A stretch of DNA of 64,000 nt from Arthrobacter nitroguajacolicus_D (GTDB taxonomy: Bacteria > Actinomycetota > Actinomycetes > Actinomycetales > Micrococcaceae): positions 496,001-560,000 of the forward strand of contig NZ_JAVDSH010000002.1 in assembly GCF_031455195.1 (NCBI RefSeq). Direction: 5' to 3'. This document shows, one piece after another, positions 9,041-17,570 of this stretch. Below the pieces are notes generated by a model. That model saw only the letters and a list, made by a program, of their open reading frames with translations. It was not told the DNA's origin and ran no database searches. Made by a program: the position numbers and the translations under genes. The first letter of the stretch is position 1, and each line of letters starts with the position of its first letter.

Positions 9041-10002
9041 GGGGTGTTTCCTGCGGGAGCGCCGGAAATCCGGCTCCGGTCCGGCGGGGCAAGCCACTCC
9101 TGGCTTTGGCCAAGGTCCGCCACGCTGTCCATCATGTCTCCGCCTTTCAGCGTTGAGGCTCCGGCTTCGGTGGGAGCGGTAAGGAACCAAGCTTCGAAGT
9201 GGTCATCCAGGACTCCGTGGGCCTCGGGCAGCCAGGCGGTGAACACCGGTTTGCTCCCCACGTGCAGGTTCTTGAGGGGTTCGACGCCGGGCGCGTCACC
9301 GAGGATGAGTCGGGCCTTGGCCTGCGCTCCGAGTGCGATGTCTCCCGAGGCTTCGAAATAGATGTCCGATTTCCAGAGCATGTTCCGGAAGACGCAGTAG
9401 TTGGAAGCAGCCAGTTTGAGCGGCAGCGGGCTTGCCTCTGGGGGGCGGGGCCGTTCGATTTCGATGTAGCAGCCCAGTTGGCCGTCCTTGTCGTACTGCG
9501 CCGACACCGTGGAGTCGGTGACCACGAAGTCCAGGTTCGCCTGATGCTTGGGCATGCCCCAGATTCCCTTGCCACCCTTGACTGACACTTCGGTACTCAC
9601 GGGCAGGTCCACCACGAACTGGCCCAGTTTGAAGGTCTTCTGGAACAGCAGGGGAAGGATGGGCGGTGCGGGCCGGCTCCCGTGGGTGATGGCGATTGCC
9701 AGGGAGTATTCGATGTACTTCCCGATGTCCGTGGATTTGTAGTTGACCACAGTGACCACCAGCAGTCCTTTGCCGCCAAGGCTGAAGGGCCGCATTTCGG
9801 AACCTGGGAGTGCGGCCGCTGCGGCCCGCTTGTCGATGGGAAAGGCGGCCATGAGGACGGGGGAGTCGTCTGAATTGACCGGCATCACGTACTTGATGCC
9901 ATCGGCGTAGGCATGCTGTCCACGGAGCCGCTCCTGCCTGCGGGGGACCGGCGATGGCATGAGCTTGAGCAACGGCGTGACCAGCTCGGTAAGGGATTTC
10001 AT
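9037..10002 (-). CDS. Acetoacetate decarboxylase-like protein
   Basis: 321 residues of the acetoacetate decarboxylase superfamily fold. Supporting segments are YVMPVNSDDSPVLMAAFPID, VVNYKSTDIGKYIEYSLAIA and KGGKGIWGMPKHQANLDF, the last matching the family's WGxPK region near the active-site lysines. Many members act on other small acids or lactones rather than acetoacetate. The start at 10002 overlaps the hydrolase stop by 4 bases, and its own stop overlaps the next gene. In this operon it may process a product of the GMC oxidase or the hydrolase. That substrate is unknown. Confidence 0.8.
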   Translation of the reverse strand: MKSLTELVTPLLKLMPSPVPRRQERLRGQHAYADGIKYVMPVNSDDSPVLMAAFPIDKRAAAAALPGSEMRPFSLGGKGLLVVTVVNYKSTDIGKYIEYSLAIAITHGSRPAPPILPLLFQKTFKLGQFVVDLPVSTEVSVKGGKGIWGMPKHQANLDFVVTDSTVSAQYDKDGQLGCYIEIERPRPPEASPLPLKLAASNYCVFRNMLWKSDIYFEASGDIALGAQAKARLILGDAPGVEPLKNLHVGSKPVFTAWLPEAHGVLDDHFEAWFLTAPTEAGASTLKGGDMMDSVADLGQSQEWLAPPDRSRISGAPAGNTP

Positions 10003-11072
10003 GACCTTGGCTCCTGGGCTGTACTGGTTGTCTGTGTTCCGTTCAGCTCCTGGAGGATGACCGGAAAGGTGTCCTGCCAGGCGTGGTCGCCAAAGAAGAC
10101 GTCCAAATGGCCGTAGCCGGGGATGAGGTGGAGGGAGTCTTTGCCTGGACGGTGCTGTTGGAAGAACGCATAGGTGCGTTGCTGGCTTTCGGGGAGGAAG
10201 CACAGGTTGTCCAGGCCTGCGATGAAAGCAAATCTCGCGTCGGTTTGGGGGGCTTCGGCTACCAGGTTGGGTGGAAGTTCCGGATGGTTGCCGGCGGCCA
10301 CCAGGTGCCCGGCTTTGATGCTGCGGCCCATTTCCTCGAAGAACGTCACGGGGACCTCGGCGAACTCGCCGCTCAGCCATTGGTGGGTGGCGTCGTCGAG
10401 GTTTTCATGGGACCACAGGGCAGGACGGCCGCTGCCGTAGGTGAAGCTGACCATTTTGCAGATGGTGTTGTCGCATTCGTGGTGGGTGGCTTTGACCAGG
10501 CCGCGGATGGCCCGGGTGAAGTAGCCCTGTGACTTGTAGCCCCACGCGGGTGAAAGGTACGGGGTGAAGACCTTAACCAGCGGCGTCAGGTAGTCGATCT
10601 TCAGTCTCGAAAATGCGGGGACCACTGGGTGCAGGGAAACAGCGTTGGAAACGATGGTGTCCACTTGGGGCAGCAGGCCTGCCACTGCGGACATGGTGAA
10701 GGAGGTGGACCCCTGGCAGTGGATCACGGCCTTCGTGGTCTCCGCACCGGTAGCGGCCAGGACATGCTCGACGGCGGCGGGATGGTCGTACACGGCGGCG
10801 TCGGCAAGCGTCCAGGACAGGGGATCAAGGTCGATCGAAGCCCGCCAATTCAGCATCCACACATCCCACCCGTCCTCAAGGAGGGCATCGACGATCGTGG
10901 TCCTGACTGGCGGCCGGAACAGCTCCGCACGGACGCCGGAGCCGTGGACCAGGATCACCGGTCCTTTCGTGGCCTCCGCCGGGGACGTGACGTGGACCAG
11001 GCTGAGCGGTGTGTTGTCCCGGGCACGGATCGGGATGACCTCGGTCCTGTGCTCGGCACGGGTGATGATCAT
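9999..11072 (-). CDS. Alpha/beta hydrolase with cysteine in the nucleophile elbow
   Basis: 357 residues. The alpha/beta-hydrolase pattern is clear: an oxyanion loop (VILVHGSGVRAELF), a nucleophile elbow (IHCQGSTSF) and a late histidine (GYGHLDVFFG near residue 336). Where most family members have GxSxG, this protein places Cys119 in the nucleophile position (IHCQGS aligned with GHSMGG), as in dienelactone-hydrolase types. Similar domains are found fused to or beside cholesterol-oxidase-like GMC enzymes in actinobacteria. It is third in the operon with 4-base overlaps at both ends. The substrate is not known. Confidence 0.85.
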   Translation of the reverse strand: MIITRAEHRTEVIPIRARDNTPLSLVHVTSPAEATKGPVILVHGSGVRAELFRPPVRTTIVDALLEDGWDVWMLNWRASIDLDPLSWTLADAAVYDHPAAVEHVLAATGAETTKAVIHCQGSTSFTMSAVAGLLPQVDTIVSNAVSLHPVVPAFSRLKIDYLTPLVKVFTPYLSPAWGYKSQGYFTRAIRGLVKATHHECDNTICKMVSFTYGSGRPALWSHENLDDATHQWLSGEFAEVPVTFFEEMGRSIKAGHLVAAGNHPELPPNLVAEAPQTDARFAFIAGLDNLCFLPESQQRTYAFFQQHRPGKDSLHLIPGYGHLDVFFGDHAWQDTFPVILQELNGTQTTSTAQEPRS

Positions 11073-13129
11073 GGGGTGCTTCCCTTCCGTGCGATGGTGA
11101 TGGGTTGTTCAAGCAGCCGAACGGTTGGCAGGCCGTTGGCTGGAACCAGCCGCGCGCCGTCGTCGTTGGTTGCCAGGTGCCAGTCCCGGCTGACCGTGTC
11201 CACCATGAGGGGGTAGATGGTGAGGTCGCCGTCGGGGGTCAGATGCATGCGGAGGAACCCCTTGTGGTCCTCAATGGACTGCCCGGACATCTTCCACGAC
11301 GACACTTCCCCGGCGGGGGTCGCCAGGATAAACAGGGCGAAAGCTTCGCTGCCAACAGCCCACCCGCCCAGGTACGCCAGCGTGACCGCGAGGAGCAGGA
11401 TGACGACATCCGGCCAGTCCGGCCAAGGAACCAGGATCACGACGACGGCACTGACCGCGAGCGCGGACAGCTGGTAGAGCGCACCCCGGGCAAAGACGAC
11501 AAGGCCGGATGTTGCAAGGCCCAGTGCGCGGGCGGTGAGGGCTACGACGGCCAGCAGGAGCGGCATGGCCAGCACCACCCAGACCACCAGCAGGGCAGTG
11601 TTCCCCTCCCTGAGGCTGCGCAAACTGTCAACGAACGATTCGCCGCGGAATGCGCTGAAGACAGTCCACAGGGTCAGGGCCGCCGCGATGTGCACCAGGC
11701 CTAGGGAAGGCCCGAACCCGGGGTTGCGGACCGGTAGCCAGAACGGGGAGAGGGGGTTCGCGAGGCGGCGACCCAATTGCCGGGAATCGGCGGGGCCGGG
11801 ATAGACCGCGGGCATCCGAGCGAATCGTCGGGGCGTTGTGGTGGTGTCGCGTCCGCCGGTGGACTGTTCGGGAAGGTTGGACTCCCTGGGAACGGTGGGC
11901 TCCCCGGGAAGGTTGGACGGTGCTGGGAGGATCAGATCGTCGGGGAGCCAGTGGGCGTCGGAAAGGTAGGCCCCACCCAGGCCGCACGTAACCAATTGGG
12001 TCCTGGTGGGATCCGCGGGGAGGTTCCGGGGTTCGCCGGGTCCTCGCTGTTCGTACCGTGCGTAGTGGTGCAGGTCGCCGGTGAGCCACAGCCGGACACT
12101 GGCGCCGGTGGGTTGAAACGTCTGAGTTTCGGGGTCGAAACGGCGGCGAAGGTAGTCCTGTTCGAAGAAGTTGACCTGCCGGAAGGCGTTGAGCCCGGGT
12201 TCGGCGGCTTTGACCCAGAAGGGCGAAGCGACGCACAGGATGATCGCATCACCGCGCTGCAGTTGGAGTGTGACGTTCCGGTAGAAGTAGTCCAGTTGGG
12301 GCTCGTCGATGTACTGCCCCAGTTGGCTGTCCAATCCCAGGAGCCACCAGCCCGGCGTGCCTTTGCCGTCGCGGCCGGGTGGTTCGCCCGAGAGCCGGAC
12401 CGCGAAGTAGCTTCGCGTCTGGATGGTCCGCCACCTGCCGATGCTTCTTTGCCGGGTGAACGTCCGGATAAAGGAGGTGAGGCCGTCGTACCAGTCGTGG
12501 TTCCCGGGCAGGGCGAGCATGATCGGGGTCTCGCTGTGAGGCCCGCTCTGCAGGCTATCTTGGCCGCTTACCGTGCTCTGCGGGCCTCGCAACGCAACCT
12601 TTCGCTTCGGAAACGCCATCCGGTACGGGCCGGTCATCCGGTTCTCGTACGCTGCCGGGGACGCCACCGGATAGACCTCGTCCCCGCCGAGGACCAGCAC
12701 CCTGCCGCGGGGGAGTTCACGGCCGTTTACGCTCAGGGAGTCTTGGGCCAGCAGGGACGCCACCGTGTAGGTGGCATCGAACCCATCGCCGAGATCCGCC
12801 GTGTAGTCGAGCCACATGTCCGTCGCTGCTGGGACGGTTTCCCTTGGCTCGCCCGGTAGCTCGCCCGGCAACTCGCCCGGTAATGGAAGGCCCCTGCTGC
12901 TGACGGATGGCTGCGCTGGTTGGCCCGGCACCGGGAGTTTGTCCAGGCGCAGGGGATCGGCCGGGAAACCTCCCTCCAGCTCACGCTTGTCCCCGAAGTC
13001 GGCAAAGACGGTGGCCGCCATGACCTTCAGCGCAGTCCTCGCCAAAGACATGGGTGAGAGCCAACGAACCGCCTCCTGGGGAGTGAAGCCCAGGACTGCG
13101 TGGTGTTGCGCGAGCTCCCGGCTTTTCAT
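11069..13129 (-). CDS. Metallophosphoesterase with C-terminal membrane helices
   Basis: 686 residues. The N-terminal half is calcineurin-like: GGDEVYP, then LPGNHDWYDG near residue 209, then LTGDLHHYARYE, giving the GD, GNHD and H motifs. The first D-x-H motif is not obvious and may be replaced near DLGDGFDATY. There are two low-complexity P/G/E-rich inserts (ELPGELPGEPRE; the NLPGEPTVPRES region). About residues 480-600 hold several membrane helices, followed by a soluble tail. It is second in the operon, with 4-base overlaps. It is probably membrane-anchored. The phosphoester substrate is unknown, with phospholipid or polyprenyl phosphate as speculative options. Confidence 0.8.
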   Translation of the reverse strand: MKSRELAQHHAVLGFTPQEAVRWLSPMSLARTALKVMAATVFADFGDKRELEGGFPADPLRLDKLPVPGQPAQPSVSSRGLPLPGELPGELPGEPRETVPAATDMWLDYTADLGDGFDATYTVASLLAQDSLSVNGRELPRGRVLVLGGDEVYPVASPAAYENRMTGPYRMAFPKRKVALRGPQSTVSGQDSLQSGPHSETPIMLALPGNHDWYDGLTSFIRTFTRQRSIGRWRTIQTRSYFAVRLSGEPPGRDGKGTPGWWLLGLDSQLGQYIDEPQLDYFYRNVTLQLQRGDAIILCVASPFWVKAAEPGLNAFRQVNFFEQDYLRRRFDPETQTFQPTGASVRLWLTGDLHHYARYEQRGPGEPRNLPADPTRTQLVTCGLGGAYLSDAHWLPDDLILPAPSNLPGEPTVPRESNLPEQSTGGRDTTTTPRRFARMPAVYPGPADSRQLGRRLANPLSPFWLPVRNPGFGPSLGLVHIAAALTLWTVFSAFRGESFVDSLRSLREGNTALLVVWVVLAMPLLLAVVALTARALGLATSGLVVFARGALYQLSALAVSAVVVILVPWPDWPDVVILLLAVTLAYLGGWAVGSEAFALFILATPAGEVSSWKMSGQSIEDHKGFLRMHLTPDGDLTIYPLMVDTVSRDWHLATNDDGARLVPANGLPTVRLLEQPITIARKGSTP

Positions 13130-15753
13130 CGCTTCGGCTTGAGGGGGAACGGGACGCGAGCCAGGGAACGGCCGTAGACCTGCCACAGCTCGCCGCCGAA
13201 CAACGTTCCGAAAGCCAGCAACCCCGCCGCCGGAGACGGGCCCTCGGCACGGAACGTGGTGAGCTGCCTTGCGAAGTCCAGGGGTCGGATGTAGAGGATC
13301 CCCGCGCCTGCCACGCCATCGGGATCGGGTTCTGCGGCCCCCGGAGGCACGTGTCCGCGCAGGATGGTCGCGTAGAGGGTGGTGGTGTCCGGCCAGACGT
13401 CGAGCCCTGTTTCGTGATGGATCAGCTTGTGACCGGTGAAGGTGAATGGCGTGCCGCCAGGGTCGCGGAGCCACAGCCTGTACAGCATGCGCCTGGCCGG
13501 CACGCCGTCGTCGGACTTGTCCTTCACGAACAGGTTGAACCAGCCACGTTCCACAGGCATCCGGCCGCCAAAGTAGTCGGCCAGCACGTAGCCCTCGGCC
13601 TTGGCAGGATGGGCAGGATCTGCGACGAACGCGTCGATGTCCTCCGCGATAATGGTCAGTTCGAACATGATCTTCCGGCTGCGATCCCGGCCCAGGCTCC
13701 GGCCCCGTTCCGGATCCGTCACGCCCGGACTGAACCAACCGTGCATCTGTTCGGTGAAACGCACGGATGTCGCCTTGCTGCTGGATGTGGCATTTTCCGG
13801 GGCACCCAGGCTGCGGCTCGCCGTTTCCGGGGAAGCGCTCGCGGGCTGCTCTGGTGGCGCGGCCTTGCCTTTGGTTGCGTCCGGCGCCAGGGCGCGCGGT
13901 GCCACGGAACCGACGTCGACGACGGCGCCAGCCGCCTCCCGCTGTGCGCCTGCGGCGTCGCCGGGGTTGATGCCGCCACGGCCCGCCCTGTCCGCTTGTT
14001 CGTTTTGTTCGTTGATGCGCGCACACGTGCGTTCCGCGAAGGCGGCAATGGTCAGCGACGGATTCGCGCCCACGGGGCCAGGCATCGCGGACCCATCCAC
14101 CACGAACAACCCCGGGTAGCCGAAGACCTCCCCGTAAGGGTCGCAAACCGCTTCGCCCGGATGCCGTCCGGCCGGAGCACCACCGATGGGGTGGACGGTG
14201 ATGACGCGTTTGACCCACCAGAGCGGGTTGTCAACGAAGTCGCCATCGAGGTCCTTGGCGATCAATTCCATGGTCCTGCGGACCCGGCCGAAGTATTCCT
14301 GCGAGGTTGCCATGGTCCACGCGATGGCGAGGCGTCCGTCGCGAAGTGTCATGACGCCGTCGGGAATGTCCCGGCCCATGCCGAGCAGCGGAACCGAACT
14401 GGAGGACAAGTGTCCGTCGCCCAGGGCTGCGGCGAGGTCGGCTGAGACGTTGGAGCGGCCGGCGTCGAACAGCCTGTCCTTGAACAGCTGCCCAGCAACT
14501 TTTGCGGTGCGTTTGATGGTGGTTCGCAACTGCGCGGTTTCGATGAGCCAGTTCATGAAGGCCGGATACCCGGCGTCCTCAACGTAGTAGCCGCGGCCGT
14601 CGCCGTCGTCGTCGTTCGAATCCGGAACCCTGATCGCCGTGGTGATCACGGGACCTTTGCTGCCGGTCAACGTGCGGACTCCCGGCCGTCCGCCGTTGGT
14701 GGCCGGGGTCTTCGCGGCCATGATGAACGTCAGGAGGTCGCCGTTACCGCTGAACCGGGTCCCCATGGCGTCGCTGAGGGCGGGGAGGGAGCCACGGTTG
14801 CGGAGCAGGAGGAAGTTGGTGCCAAACGTTCCTGCACCGAGGAGGAGCCGGCGGCAGTGGATGATGCGCTCGGTGAGAAGTTCGCCCTGGCGATCGGGCT
14901 GGTGGACCACGTAACGGACCTCATAGCCGCCCTGATCCAGGGGCCGGATGCCGCGGACGTCATGGAAAGTGCGGACATCGGCTCCTTTGAAGGCGGCGGC
15001 GGAGACGTAATTGTGGTCCAGGGTGTTCTTGGCACCGGCGTTGCAGCCGATGTCGCATTCGCCGCTGAGCGTGCATGTGGTCCTGACCGTGTTTGGGCCA
15101 TGGATGCTGCCGTATGCGGGCAGGGGAAGCGCCCGGTTGGTGGCTGGTTCCTGCCCCGGTCCTGCCGCGAACGTCACCGCAATGGGTGGCCTGGTGATGG
15201 AGAGGCCCAGGTTGGCGGCAGACTTTTCCATGGCCATGGTCTTGGCCGTGTCCCGGTAAGGGTAGGGGACCGGCTGGAGCATGGCTTCGGCGGCGTCATA
15301 GTAGGGGTCCAGGTCTGCCCGCGTGAAGGGCCAGTTCTCGTAGCCGCCACCGGGGATGGGGGACTCGTTGACGAACCACTTCTCGTCCTTGCGCAGAAGG
15401 ACATTGGCGTAGATCAGCGAACCGCCGCCGAGCCCGCTGGATACAAGCCCCTCAGTGCCGCGGAACGTCCAGGCATCGAAGAGGCCGTATAGGCCGCGGT
15501 CCGGATCCCAGAAGTTCCGGCCCATCTCAGACGGCGAGCGCGCGAAACTGCCTGGCGGATAAGGCTTGCCGCGCTCCATGAGCACCACGGATTGGCCCGC
15601 CTCGGCCAGCCGGAGGGCGGCTACGGAACCGCCGAATCCGGAACCGACCACCACGGCATCAACTTTCTCAATACCGTTCGAAGTGTGGCGTACCGGAGCA
15701 GTAGCGGGCTCAGAACCCGTATCTCCGCCGTTTCCGGTTCCCAGACGACCCAT
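13126..15753 (-). CDS. GMC oxidoreductase, cholesterol-oxidase-like, with C-terminal accessory domain
   Basis: 875-residue FAD-dependent oxidoreductase of the glucose-methanol-choline superfamily. The FAD motif is GSGFGG (residues 37-42), followed by SSGLGGGSLIYANV. The catalytic pair is H in VHPIGGAPAGRHP and N in GANPSLTIAA. Around residue 600 a linker rich in A/P/S/E begins, and from about 662 an extra domain follows (VRFTEQMHG ... GYVLADYFGGR ... GTPFTFTGHKLI) that recurs at the end of the patatin. No Tat or Sec signal is seen. The ATG follows a GAGAGGAA site. It heads the operon of seven overlapping genes, so it probably oxidises a lipid or sterol-like alcohol whose products the others process. 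Confidence 0.9.
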   Translation of the reverse strand: MGRLGTGNGGDTGSEPATAPVRHTSNGIEKVDAVVVGSGFGGSVAALRLAEAGQSVVLMERGKPYPPGSFARSPSEMGRNFWDPDRGLYGLFDAWTFRGTEGLVSSGLGGGSLIYANVLLRKDEKWFVNESPIPGGGYENWPFTRADLDPYYDAAEAMLQPVPYPYRDTAKTMAMEKSAANLGLSITRPPIAVTFAAGPGQEPATNRALPLPAYGSIHGPNTVRTTCTLSGECDIGCNAGAKNTLDHNYVSAAAFKGADVRTFHDVRGIRPLDQGGYEVRYVVHQPDRQGELLTERIIHCRRLLLGAGTFGTNFLLLRNRGSLPALSDAMGTRFSGNGDLLTFIMAAKTPATNGGRPGVRTLTGSKGPVITTAIRVPDSNDDDGDGRGYYVEDAGYPAFMNWLIETAQLRTTIKRTAKVAGQLFKDRLFDAGRSNVSADLAAALGDGHLSSSSVPLLGMGRDIPDGVMTLRDGRLAIAWTMATSQEYFGRVRRTMELIAKDLDGDFVDNPLWWVKRVITVHPIGGAPAGRHPGEAVCDPYGEVFGYPGLFVVDGSAMPGPVGANPSLTIAAFAERTCARINEQNEQADRAGRGGINPGDAAGAQREAAGAVVDVGSVAPRALAPDATKGKAAPPEQPASASPETASRSLGAPENATSSSKATSVRFTEQMHGWFSPGVTDPERGRSLGRDRSRKIMFELTIIAEDIDAFVADPAHPAKAEGYVLADYFGGRMPVERGWFNLFVKDKSDDGVPARRMLYRLWLRDPGGTPFTFTGHKLIHHETGLDVWPDTTTLYATILRGHVPPGAAEPDPDGVAGAGILYIRPLDFARQLTTFRAEGPSPAAGLLAFGTLFGGELWQVYGRSLARVPFPLKPKR

Positions 15754-15906
15754 GGCCGTTCCTCTCGAGGGAGAGCTTTCGCTGCGTCGCGGGTGGGGGT
15801 CGCCGGGTGTGGCCGGGCGATGCCTCCGCGGACTATGGGCCTTATGTTCCCACCGGGCAAGGGTTCTGTAAATGAGGTGGAGTAACTGGCTGGTGCCCGG
15901 CGGGTG

Positions 15907-16332
15907 TCAGCGTATCCGTGTGTAGACCATGTCGAAGTCGTGCTCCAGTGGCCCGCCGGGGTACGTGCCGCGTTCCAGGCGTGCGTTGATGGTGTTGCCA
16001 TCGTCGCTGAACCGTCCCACGAACCGCTGAGGCCAGTCCGGACCGTCCCTGAAAAGCGTCAACACCTTGTCTTCGAGGATCATGTCGTAAATTCGTGCGA
16101 CGCCGCGGGAATCGAAGTAGTGCTGCTGGAATGCCCCGTCGGAGCCCGTGGCGCCGATGATGCTGACCGAGTTGGGATAGTCCGGCTGCTGCACCGTGGA
16201 GTGTTGGATGAGGAAGCCGCCGTTTTCGAGCCACTCGAACGTCGTCCGGCCCTTCACCTCCCGCCCTGGGACGGTGGTTTCCCACTCGCCCACCAGGATG
16301 CCAAGTTGCTCCAGGTTTGCTGCACGTGCCAT
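15907..16332 (-). CDS. DUF1579-like small beta-barrel protein
   Basis: 141 residues starting MARAANLEQLGILVGEWETT, the typical opening of DUF1579-like proteins (GxW near the start), then TTFEWLENGGFLIQHST, YFDSRGVARIYDM and FVGRFSDDGNTINARLE. This alternating pattern suggests a lipocalin-like barrel of unknown ligand. The ATG follows GGAGGAT. It lies 153 bases upstream of the GMC operon on the same strand and could be its first gene or a separate unit. It is divergent from the DHFR-like gene. Confidence 0.75.
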   Translation of the reverse strand: MARAANLEQLGILVGEWETTVPGREVKGRTTFEWLENGGFLIQHSTVQQPDYPNSVSIIGATGSDGAFQQHYFDSRGVARIYDMILEDKVLTLFRDGPDWPQRFVGRFSDDGNTINARLERGTYPGGPLEHDFDMVYTRIR

Positions 16333-16430
16333 GGGATCCTCCTGAAGGTTTAGCCCCAGTGTCCGCCTAGCTGTGGTGGTTTGGCGAGGGGTTGGCACCA
16401 CTTCAGGGTGTGGGATGCAATGATGGGCGC

Positions 16431-17036
16431 ATGAGCCGAGTCACATGCGACCTCACCGTGTCCCTCGACGGCTTCGTTGCCGGTCCCCACCAAAGCCTGC
16501 AGATGCCGTTGGGGGAGCGGGGCGAGACCCTGCACCGCTGGCAGTTCGAGGAACGGGAAGCCAACGCCGCCCAGGTGGAGGGGATCCTGGCTGCCGGGGC
16601 CTTCATCATGGGCAGGAATATGTTTGCCGGACCGGGCCCGGGCCCTTGGGACGCCGAATGGCGCGGTTGGTGGGACGAGGAGCCGCCCTATCGCGCGCCG
16701 GTGTATGTGCTGACCCACCATGTTCGCGAGCCCCTGGAAATGCAGGGTGGTACCACGTTCCACTTCATCAACGATGGAATCGAAGCTGCGCTGGCCTTGG
16801 CACGGAACGCTGCGGGGGCGAAGGACGTGGCCATTGCCGGGGGCGCGTCGACTGCGCGGCAATTCCTGTCGGCCGGGCTGATCGACGAACTGCGCCTCCA
16901 CATAGCTCCCGTAATCCTGGGTGGCGGGGAGCGGCTGCTCGACGGCGTGGGGAACCTTGAGCTCGAACCAACGTCCGTCAGCGGTACCGGACTGGTCACC
17001 CACGTCACCTACAGTGTGGGCGGCGTCAAGGAATAG
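16431..17036 (+). CDS. Dihydrofolate reductase family protein (RibD C-terminal type)
   Basis: 201 residues: VTCDLTVSLDGFVAG at the start, GAFIMGRNMFAGPG in the middle, and VAIAGGASTARQFL with LRLHIAPVILGGGERLLDG near the end. This is the RibD-C/DHFR-like fold seen in many actinobacterial NADPH-dependent reductases of unknown substrate. It is not a canonical folA. The start ATG at 16431 lies 98 bases from the divergent DUF1579-like gene, so the two share a promoter region. Confidence 0.85.
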   Translation: MSRVTCDLTVSLDGFVAGPHQSLQMPLGERGETLHRWQFEEREANAAQVEGILAAGAFIMGRNMFAGPGPGPWDAEWRGWWDEEPPYRAPVYVLTHHVREPLEMQGGTTFHFINDGIEAALALARNAAGAKDVAIAGGASTARQFLSAGLIDELRLHIAPVILGGGERLLDGVGNLELEPTSVSGTGLVTHVTYSVGGVKE

Positions 17037-17198
17037 CGCAGTGCGGCCAGCGATTCCCGGGATGTCCATGGCCCGGGGGTAACAGTAACGTGCGCCATAG
17101 CTTTCTAACGGACAGCCTCCGACATCAACTGTGGCAGTTGTGTTCGCAACGGGTCCTCAACCACGTTTCAATCGGGCCATGCACAGGAATAAGCCCCT

Positions 17199-17236
17199 GA
17201 GTACAGAACTAACTGAATACAGCAATCAATGTACTC
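17199..17236. promoter_or_regulatory. Inverted repeat, possible operator of the CmtR-like sensor
   Basis: GAGTACA at 17199-17205 and its exact complement TGTACTC at 17230-17236 have centres 31 bp apart, about three helical turns. The repeat sits just before the preferred sensor start at 17244 and overlaps an alternative ATG at 17229. Position fits autorepression by an ArsR-type protein. Role is inferred. Confidence 0.35.
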
Positions 17237-17243
17237 TGGATCC

Positions 17244-17570
17244 ATGGAAACCCTTACGCATGCACCGGTGCTGGCCCGGTTCGGTTACGCGGTCTCTGAT
17301 CCGACCAGGGCCCAGGTTCTTTTGCGTCTGGCCGACGCCCCGTCTTACCCGTCCGATTTGGCGGATTCGATTGGGGTGTCCCGGCAGAGTATGTCCAACC
17401 ACCTGACCTGCTTGCGCGGCTGCGGCCTTGTGGTCGCCGTGCCGGACGGGCGGCGGACACGCTATGAGCTGGCTGACGGCCGGCTTGGGCATGCGATCAA
17501 GGACCTGCTCTGTGTGGTCCTCGCAGTGGACCCTGCCTGCTGCGCCCCGGACGGAGAGTGCTTCGCATGA
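17244..17570 (+). CDS. cmtR: CmtR-like ArsR/SmtB metal-sensing repressor
   Basis: 108-residue winged-helix sensor closely resembling Mycobacterium tuberculosis CmtR (Cd/Pb). The DNA-binding and sensing helix reads SRQSMSNHLTCLRGCGLVV, with Cys56 and Cys60 in the C-x3-C spacing of CmtR. C-terminal Cys99, Cys100 and Cys106 (PACCAPDGEC) could supply the third ligand. The start at 17244 is chosen over an ATG at 17229 because the latter would place part of the candidate operator inside the gene. Both lack a strong ribosome-binding site. The stop overlaps the downstream transporter ATG by 4 bases, so sensor and exporter are coupled. Confidence 0.88.
   Translation: METLTHAPVLARFGYAVSDPTRAQVLLRLADAPSYPSDLADSIGVSRQSMSNHLTCLRGCGLVVAVPDGRRTRYELADGRLGHAIKDLLCVVLAVDPACCAPDGECFA

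Noticed and set aside
11777..12859. Plus-strand frame of 360 codons opposite the metallophosphoesterase
   Set aside because: No motif and no ribosome-binding site; antisense shadow.
13130..14218. Upstream extension of the metallophosphoesterase frame
   Set aside because: Arg/Gly-rich shadow of the GMC gene; the true ATG at 13129 overlaps the GMC stop.
15841..15872. Possible promoter (TTTACA and CATAAG) upstream of the GMC gene
   Set aside because: The spacing of 20 bases is too long to trust.
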